Shown here one piece after another: positions 58,629 through 64,000 of a stretch of DNA of 64,000 nt. This DNA comes from Astrocystis sublimbata (lineage: Eukaryota; Ascomycota; Sordariomycetes; Xylariales; Xylariaceae), in NCBI GenBank assembly GCA_022453515.1, contig JAJNNY010000001.1, positions 1,426,001 to 1,490,000 on the forward strand, read 5' to 3'. A program made the position numbers and the translations under genes. Below the pieces are notes generated by a model, which searched no databases, had not been told where the DNA came from, and saw only the letters and a program-made list of their open reading frames with translations. Positions within the stretch are counted from its first letter, which is position 1. The number at the start of each line of letters is the position of its first letter.

Positions 58629-59880
58629 GATTGAGCCCTGGTATCACACTTCGCGGTTTTCTGGCATGATTCGCTATATAGAGTACCTAGGTATGTCAAA
58701 TTTCGGGCAACTTTCTAACAATAGCGGCGGGATATATGGATAATATCGATTACACGAAAGGCGATGATGTAGGACCTATAAGCAAATACCATTTTCTTCA
58801 GGAGGCAACCAAGTCTCCGCTTCGTTCAACAAAATAACAGCATCGCCCCAACATATATGTATGTTTTTCGGGCCTCCTTGCAAGTTGGTTGCAAAAACCT
58901 TTCCCCCTAGTGTTGGGATGGCGGAGCCTCATCATGTCACATGGGTCACTCCCGAACTACCTAAACAAGAAGCCTACCCGCCCTTCCCGATGAACATAGA
59001 GACGATTGGTCCTCGACCATGGATCCCAGGGAGTCACGAGACCTGCTATGTGCAGGCAAGTACAACCAACAGCCAGCGTTGGTAGCACACCGCATCAACA
59101 CATGTACCGTGCTACGTCGGGCTGTCCAATCACATCAGAGAAACGGGTGGTTTATTAGGAAGTCGGTGACTCACTGTATAAGCGCATGTAACAGTAGTGT
59201 AGTGTAGTATAGTTGCCCTCAATTGGTAATAAGTAACCGAGCGTAGTTTAGGAAATGTACTTATGGGACCTGGTATTTTTACATATTGGAATATTATAAC
59301 ACCCCTTTACATAAACAACCCCCCCCCCCCCCCCCCTATGGTTCATTCCGTTGCAACAAATGTAGGTAGGTATTTTACACTTAGCTATAGGTCAGCAGGA
59401 TTATTAAATCTTCAGCGCAACTCTATTCAGTTCTGTACTAGCGGGGAAGTTTCAAGTATCGTGTTCTCTAGATTTATTAGATACTTGTAAAGCAAAACAC
59501 CAATCGAGACTAATTAACAGCTACCTAGTTACATATGTATGTTTCCTGCACGTCTTCAGCCTTGTGAGTAGTACCATACATTCCTGCTCTTTTCATAATA
59601 CCTATGTATATGCCTAGTGACAACCTCCAACCTAAGTAACTATTTATTAGCATGCCGAGTTGTACGTGCATAATAAATGTCAACCCTACCTACCACACAT
59701 CTTGGTGTACGACTCCCGCGGCAAGTGACCTTGAACATTACACCGAATCCCTTTTCTCCAAATCACCAGCAGAGGACCGTAACTAGCGACCATTTATTTG
59801 TCCTGCTAATTCAACAGGGAAGGGAGCGCAGGGTAGAATATATCATCGGTCGTTTACATTCAGGCCGACTTGGAGCGAGT
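58629..59880. other. Intergenic region with C18 tract
   Basis: About 1.25 kb, AT-rich toward the right, including the C18 homopolymer at 59319-59336. No gene is supported. Confidence 0.4.
59319..59336. repeat. C18 homopolymer
   Basis: Eighteen consecutive C in an otherwise AT-rich intergenic segment. Confidence 0.9.
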
Positions 59881-60140
59881 TCAGCCCTGGGTCCAGCCAA
59901 AGTAGCCGGTCGAGGCAAAGGCGATGGAGAAGACGATGCGAAACCAGGCCCAGAGCTCGTTGCCGTGACCGCGGAGCACGAAATAGTCGTTGACGCCGAG
60001 GACAGCGACGCCCATCAGAAGGGCGTCGCACTCGGCGTACTGGCGGCGCTGCCCTTGAGGGGTGTCATGATCAGCCCGATGCAGTTGGCGAAGGCGAAAT
60101 AGAGGGCCGGGATGTGTCGGAGGCTGAATCGTTTGTCCAT
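59881..60140 (-). pseudogene. Small integral membrane protein remnant (DUF4267-like), internally deleted
   Basis: It begins MDKRFSLRHIPALYF and continues with a hydrophobic first helix (AFANCIGLIMTP). At about 60050 the frame shifts, and a different frame continues with RRQYAECDALLMGVAVLGV and ends in a helix with FASTGYFGWTQG and a stop. The total of 260 nt is not a multiple of three. The two halves look like the first and last parts of the same kind of four-helix fungal membrane protein, with helices 2-3 (about 40-50 residues) gone. No intron signals exist at the junction. Family name is tentative. Confidence 0.5.
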
Positions 60141-60555
60141 TTTCCCCGTTGTTGTGATGTCTGTACTGTAGTTGTGGTGGCTAGCTGGCTTAGCTATAGT
60201 GGTTGTCGAACGTTGGGGAAAGGACGGCGAGGATACCTGGGAAAAAGACAGCTGGAAAAAGAAGCAGAGAACAACAGGCAGCAACCAACGTACCGGATGG
60301 AGACTCTGCAGGGGGAAGGGGGGGGCCGAGGGATGGACGAGATGTCGGAAAACATAGAGTGGTGGCCACGGCGCGGTATGTTGCATTATGTAGCATTGTT
60401 ATGTGCAAAGAACTTCTGGCCGACAGCCAACATCAACTTTGATCTCCAATGCCGATACCACGCTGCACATGCACACGAGGTCCTACCCCCCGTCTTATCG
60501 TCCTACATTTTAATCCCGTCTTTTTAGCCCTTTATTGTTGTTAAATTAAGGCCTC
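60141..60555. other. Divergent intergenic region between two broken genes
   Basis: 415 bp separating the membrane-protein remnant and the MFS remnant. A GGGGGAAGGGGGGG-like purine tract lies at about 60312-60328. No gene is supported. Confidence 0.4.
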
Positions 60556-61557
60556 ATGGGATCCACGGCACTTGTCGGCGCCGAGCCCCCGGAGCCTCCG
60601 GAGCAACCCAGAAAGGAGTCGTTGCCGTCGGCGGCCGGGCCTCACGACGGCAATCGCGGCGCCGCCAGCGTCGACCAAGCCGGCACCGACACAGCAGACC
60701 CCAAGTTTCAACATACATGGCGTCTCCTGCTCATTGTCACCGTTCTCACCATCTTCATTTCCGGCCTCGATGTATATATCATCACCACCTCTCTCCCGAC
60801 CATCACCCGCGAGATCGGCGGCGCCACCGAGTATGTCTGGGATCGCCCAGTACTATCTGTTCGCCTGCACCACCCCCCAGCCTTTCTACGGCCAGATCGT
60901 CGACATCTTCGGCCGTCGCGACCCCCTCTTCGTCTCGGTGGTCTTGTTCTTCGCCGGCAGCTGCATCGCTGGTGGAGCACGCAAACCCCAAACCCTCATC
61001 GCGGGCCGTCTCGTCCAGGGTCTGGGCACCGGTGGGATCAACGTCATTCCCGAGATCATCATCTGTGATCTAGTACCCCCTCGCCACCGCGGCTCCTACC
61101 TCAGCACCATGCGCTCCACCGCCGGCATCGCGAGTACCATCGGCCCTATCGTCGGCGGCGCCTTGGCCCAGGCCGACTGGCGCGAAGGACGGCATGAACC
61201 CGGCCAAGGTATACGTCATTTTTGGCGTTATCTCGCTATTGGCCTCAGTCGAGATCTCGCTGCTGATCATCTTGGGTAGCGGGCCTAAGCTGCGCGTTAT
61301 ATCCAAGCTTTCCGTCTTTGATAAGATCTCCTCATCCGTAGCTTCGGTGTTCAGCAGGCTCTGGCCGGGTACCCAGCTCAGCGTCTCTAAGTCCGGAAGC
61401 CCCCCAGAATCCCCAGATGAGGGCGCCTCAGCTCAACAAAGTGGGTGCGGTTCCCTTCCCCGAGCATCCGGGTGGGCGTTACTCCTCGTTCGCCCAACAC
61501 GAACGTCACGGCATGACCCCCCAGCACTCGAAGGAGAACTTGAAGCTTCTCTCGTAA
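60556..61557 (+). pseudogene. MFS drug-efflux transporter remnant fused to an unidentified membrane-protein tail
   Basis: Residues from 60556 form a hydrophilic N-terminus and TM1 (TIFISGLDVYIITTSLPTI) ending TEYVW. One extra G in the GGG at 60839-60841 shifts frame, after which YYLFACTTPQPFYGQIVDIFGRR, GRLVQGLGTGGIN and ICDLVPPRHRG continue TM2-TM5 of a DHA-type efflux pump. The frame breaks again at about 61190, just after ADWR, and joins a one-helix tail (NPAKVYVIFGVISLLASVEI). A third shift at the C6 run 61400-61405 leads to a coherent end (VPFPEHPGGRYSSF..) and stop at 61555. Most of the transporter is missing; the origin of the tail is unknown. Confidence 0.72.
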
Positions 61558-62067
61558 ATCGCGTCAAATTTCCTAAAATCCAGTGTCCTGCCATTATCAA
61601 TCAGCGGTCGCATGTAGATGTAACCCGGCGTTTCTTTCGCCCTTTCCAGAGCATCCACGCTTGACACGTACGCTAGTTGTCAGATTCAGTGGTAATGTGT
61701 GGTAATGTAACCCATCAAGAGCTTATTGTCTATTGTTCCCTTGCTTTCTTGTTGCGTGTGGCGCACCTTAGCCACATCGTCACTAGCCTCAGTTCGACTC
61801 TAATTACATAAGCATACAGAGCCTGTATTTCCAGTGGTAGACCACCTGGGCAATGCCAAGGACCCGCTCACATGTTAGCGCTCTTTTCTCCAGGTCTTCC
61901 TTATCGCGCTCTTATCGCAAAGCGACCCAAATTATTTTTCCCAAGCAGCATTTTGCCTGCCCATGATTAAGGTTACTGCGCATCAGCGACTGCTTTCTAC
62001 GTTCATTGACGGTTTACTAGCACTGCAGTAGCTGAAATCTGTATTTGTACTGTTGATTTGAGCAAAC
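61558..62067. other. Intergenic region upstream of DBP3
   Basis: About 510 bp, promoter side of DBP3. No gene or repeat seen. Confidence 0.45.
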
Positions 62068-64000
62068 ATGTCTAAACACCTCCTCGAAGATGCTGACGTA
62101 GAGGCGACCCTGCCTAGAAAAAAGTCGAAGAAGGAAAAAAAGGACAAGAAAGAGAAGAAGGATCGTAAGGCGGCTGTGCAAGTAGACGACTCGGCCGACG
62201 GAACACCAATCCCGCCCGAAGATGATGACGCGATCACGATACCGGCCGATGGCGACGCCAAGGTGAAGAAGAGCAAGAAGGAGAAGAAGAGGAAGAACAA
62301 GGACAAGGACACCGAAGCCGAGGGGATGGAAGACGCAACAGAGGCCAATGGCAGCGAGGGCGCGGAATTGAGCGAGAAGAAGTCGAAGAAGGAGAAAAAG
62401 GACAAGAAGGAAAAGAAAGAGAAGAAGAAGCGACAGAAGGTAGACGCAGATACGATCGAGCCGGCCGCCGAAGATGGCCCCTCTGCTACCTCGAATGCGA
62501 CAAACGGCCACACGCCCTCGTCTACTACTGCTTCCCCGTCAGAGATCAAGAGCTTCTTGAGCACCCACCAGATTACCGTCGTCGATCCTCTTTCCGACGA
62601 GCCCACGCCGCCCTTCATGCACTTCTCACAGCTGCCGCCGTCCACCTTGATAGCGAAAAACCCATTCGCTGCGTTCAAGGCGCCGACGCCCATCCAAGCC
62701 GCATCGTGGCCCTTCGGACTAGCTGGACGGGATATCGTCGGAGTGGCAGAGACAGGTTCGGGAAAGACCATCGCATTTGGCCTTCCCCTCGTCAACGCCG
62801 TACTCGGCATGCCCAAGGTCAAGGGCGGCAGGATACGTGCCGTCGTGGTATCGCCCACGCGAGAACTTGCTATGCAGACCAATGTCGAGCTTTCCAAGCT
62901 GACCGACCTTGTCGGGCTCAAGACCGTCTGTGTCTACGGTGGCGCATCCAAGGATGATCAGAGACACCTCCTGCAGAAGGCCGACATTATTGTCGCCACC
63001 CCCGGTCGTCTGAAGGACTTCTTGGAGGAAGGATCCATAAAGCTGGAGAATGCTGGCTTCGTTGTGCTCGACGAGGCAGACCGTATGCTGGACAAGGGGT
63101 TCGAGGATGACATCAAGAGGATCATCGGCTGCACACCCGATAAGGGCAAGCGCCAGACTCTCATGTTCACAGCCACATGGCCACAGAGTGTGCAGGCTCT
63201 AGCTCTGACATTCATGATCTCGCCCGTTCGGATCCAGATCGGTGGCAACGAGAGCGGTGACCTGCAAGCGAACACGAGGATCGAACAGCGTGTTGAGGTC
63301 ACGGACCAGCGGGCCAAGGAGCAACGGGTCTTACAGATTCTCAAGGCACAACCTAAGAATGATCGGGTTCTGGTCTTCTGTCTGTACAAGAAAGAGGCGA
63401 CGCGTGTTGAGAATTTCTTGCAGCAGCGCGGTATCAATGTTGTTGGTATTCATGGCGACTTGAAGCAGGAGCAGCGGACGCGAAGTCTCGAGGCATTCAA
63501 GTCGGGCAAGGCACCCGTACTAGTAGCTACGGATGTGGCCGCTCGTGGTCTCGATATCCCCGAGGTGAAGCTAGTGGTCAATGTTACAGTAAGTTGAGGC
63601 CACTCCATTTCGTTCCACCGGCTCACTTTCACCCTTCTCAACCCTCTCTGCTTCAGCAAGCTGACTTAGATGTAGTTCCCACTCACCATCGAAGATTATG
63701 TCCACCGCATTGGCCGTACTGGACGTGCCGGCAAGACAGGGCAGGCCATCACCATGTTCACAGAACACGACAAGGCACACTCTGGAGAGTGAGTATAAAC
63801 AAAATAAAGACCCGTTTTACCAGCCACCGCAGACCACTAACACCACCCAGGCTTGTCAACATCCTCAAGGCGGCAAACCAACCCATACCGGATGAACTGC
63901 TGAAGTTCGGCACTACGGTCAAGAAGAAGGCGCATAGCACATACGGCGCATTTTTCAAGGACGTTGACATGTCGCAAAAGGGTACCAAGATCACGTTTGA
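62068..64000 (+). CDS. DBP3: ATP-dependent RNA helicase DBP3 (DEAD box), 3' end outside window
   Basis: Exons 62068-63588, 63676-63788 and 63851-64000 (runs off the edge). The N-terminal 150 residues are Lys/Glu/Asp-rich with repeated [11 protein letters not shown] blocks, as in nucleolar Dbp3. The helicase core has the Q motif, AETGSGKT (motif I, about residue 226), PTRELA (Ia), TPGRL (Ib), DEAD (about 334), TAT (III, with W following), a VFCLYKK segment (IV), [12 protein letters not shown] (V) and HRIGRTGR (VI, in exon 2). Dbp3 acts in 60S pre-rRNA processing in the nucleolus. The visible protein is about 594 aa and only a short C-terminus is missing. Confidence 0.94.

Overview
The window is nuclear DNA from a filamentous ascomycete (Pezizomycotina, probably Sordariomycetes; genus not determinable from sequence alone). 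Reasons: genes carry many short GT..AG introns with CTAAC/CTGAC-like branch sites; the conserved genes are typically fungal (Zn2Cys6 regulator, WSC and DUF1996 domains, GUF1, DBP3, PET117, VMA10); a single dispersed 5S rRNA gene has a TATA-like box at about -29. Exon joins were worked out by hand. Every intact model closes in frame, so coordinates for these are fairly secure.

Layout. 1-12.6 kb is a gene-dense block: histidine phosphatase, CTNNBL1, V-ATPase subunit G, PET117, a DUF4863 (hydroxylaminobenzoate-lyase-like) gene, an alpha-glucoside-type MFS transporter and a GST. 13.4-20.2 kb holds an ARCA-like Zn2Cys6 regulator, myo-inositol oxygenase and a secreted DUF1996-WSC protein. 20.2-27 kb is AT-richer and gene-poor. 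It contains the 5S rRNA gene, two related solo-LTR-like repeats, a secreted DUF4360-like protein and a small six-cysteine secreted protein. 28-29.7 kb is a hexose transporter, followed by about 6.7 kb with no supportable gene. 36.4-45.6 kb holds a secreted GMC oxidoreductase, a DapA-family aldolase and a DgoD-type galactonate dehydratase. 47-56.2 kb is housekeeping: GUF1, MAD2, UBP14 and ISU1. 57.2-61.6 kb is a run of broken genes (cytochrome P450, small membrane protein, MFS transporter plus an unrelated-looking membrane tail). DBP3 begins at 62.07 kb and runs off the end.

Two functional themes stand out. One is sugar and sugar-acid use: myo-inositol oxygenase, hexose transporter, GMC oxidase, sugar-acid dehydratase and 2-keto-3-deoxy-acid aldolase lie within about 30 kb. 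The convergent dehydratase and aldolase could form a non-phosphorylative route from galactonate to pyruvate plus glyceraldehyde. The other is gene decay: three adjacent genes typical of secondary-metabolite clusters all carry internal losses and +1 homopolymer shifts between intact ISU1 and DBP3.
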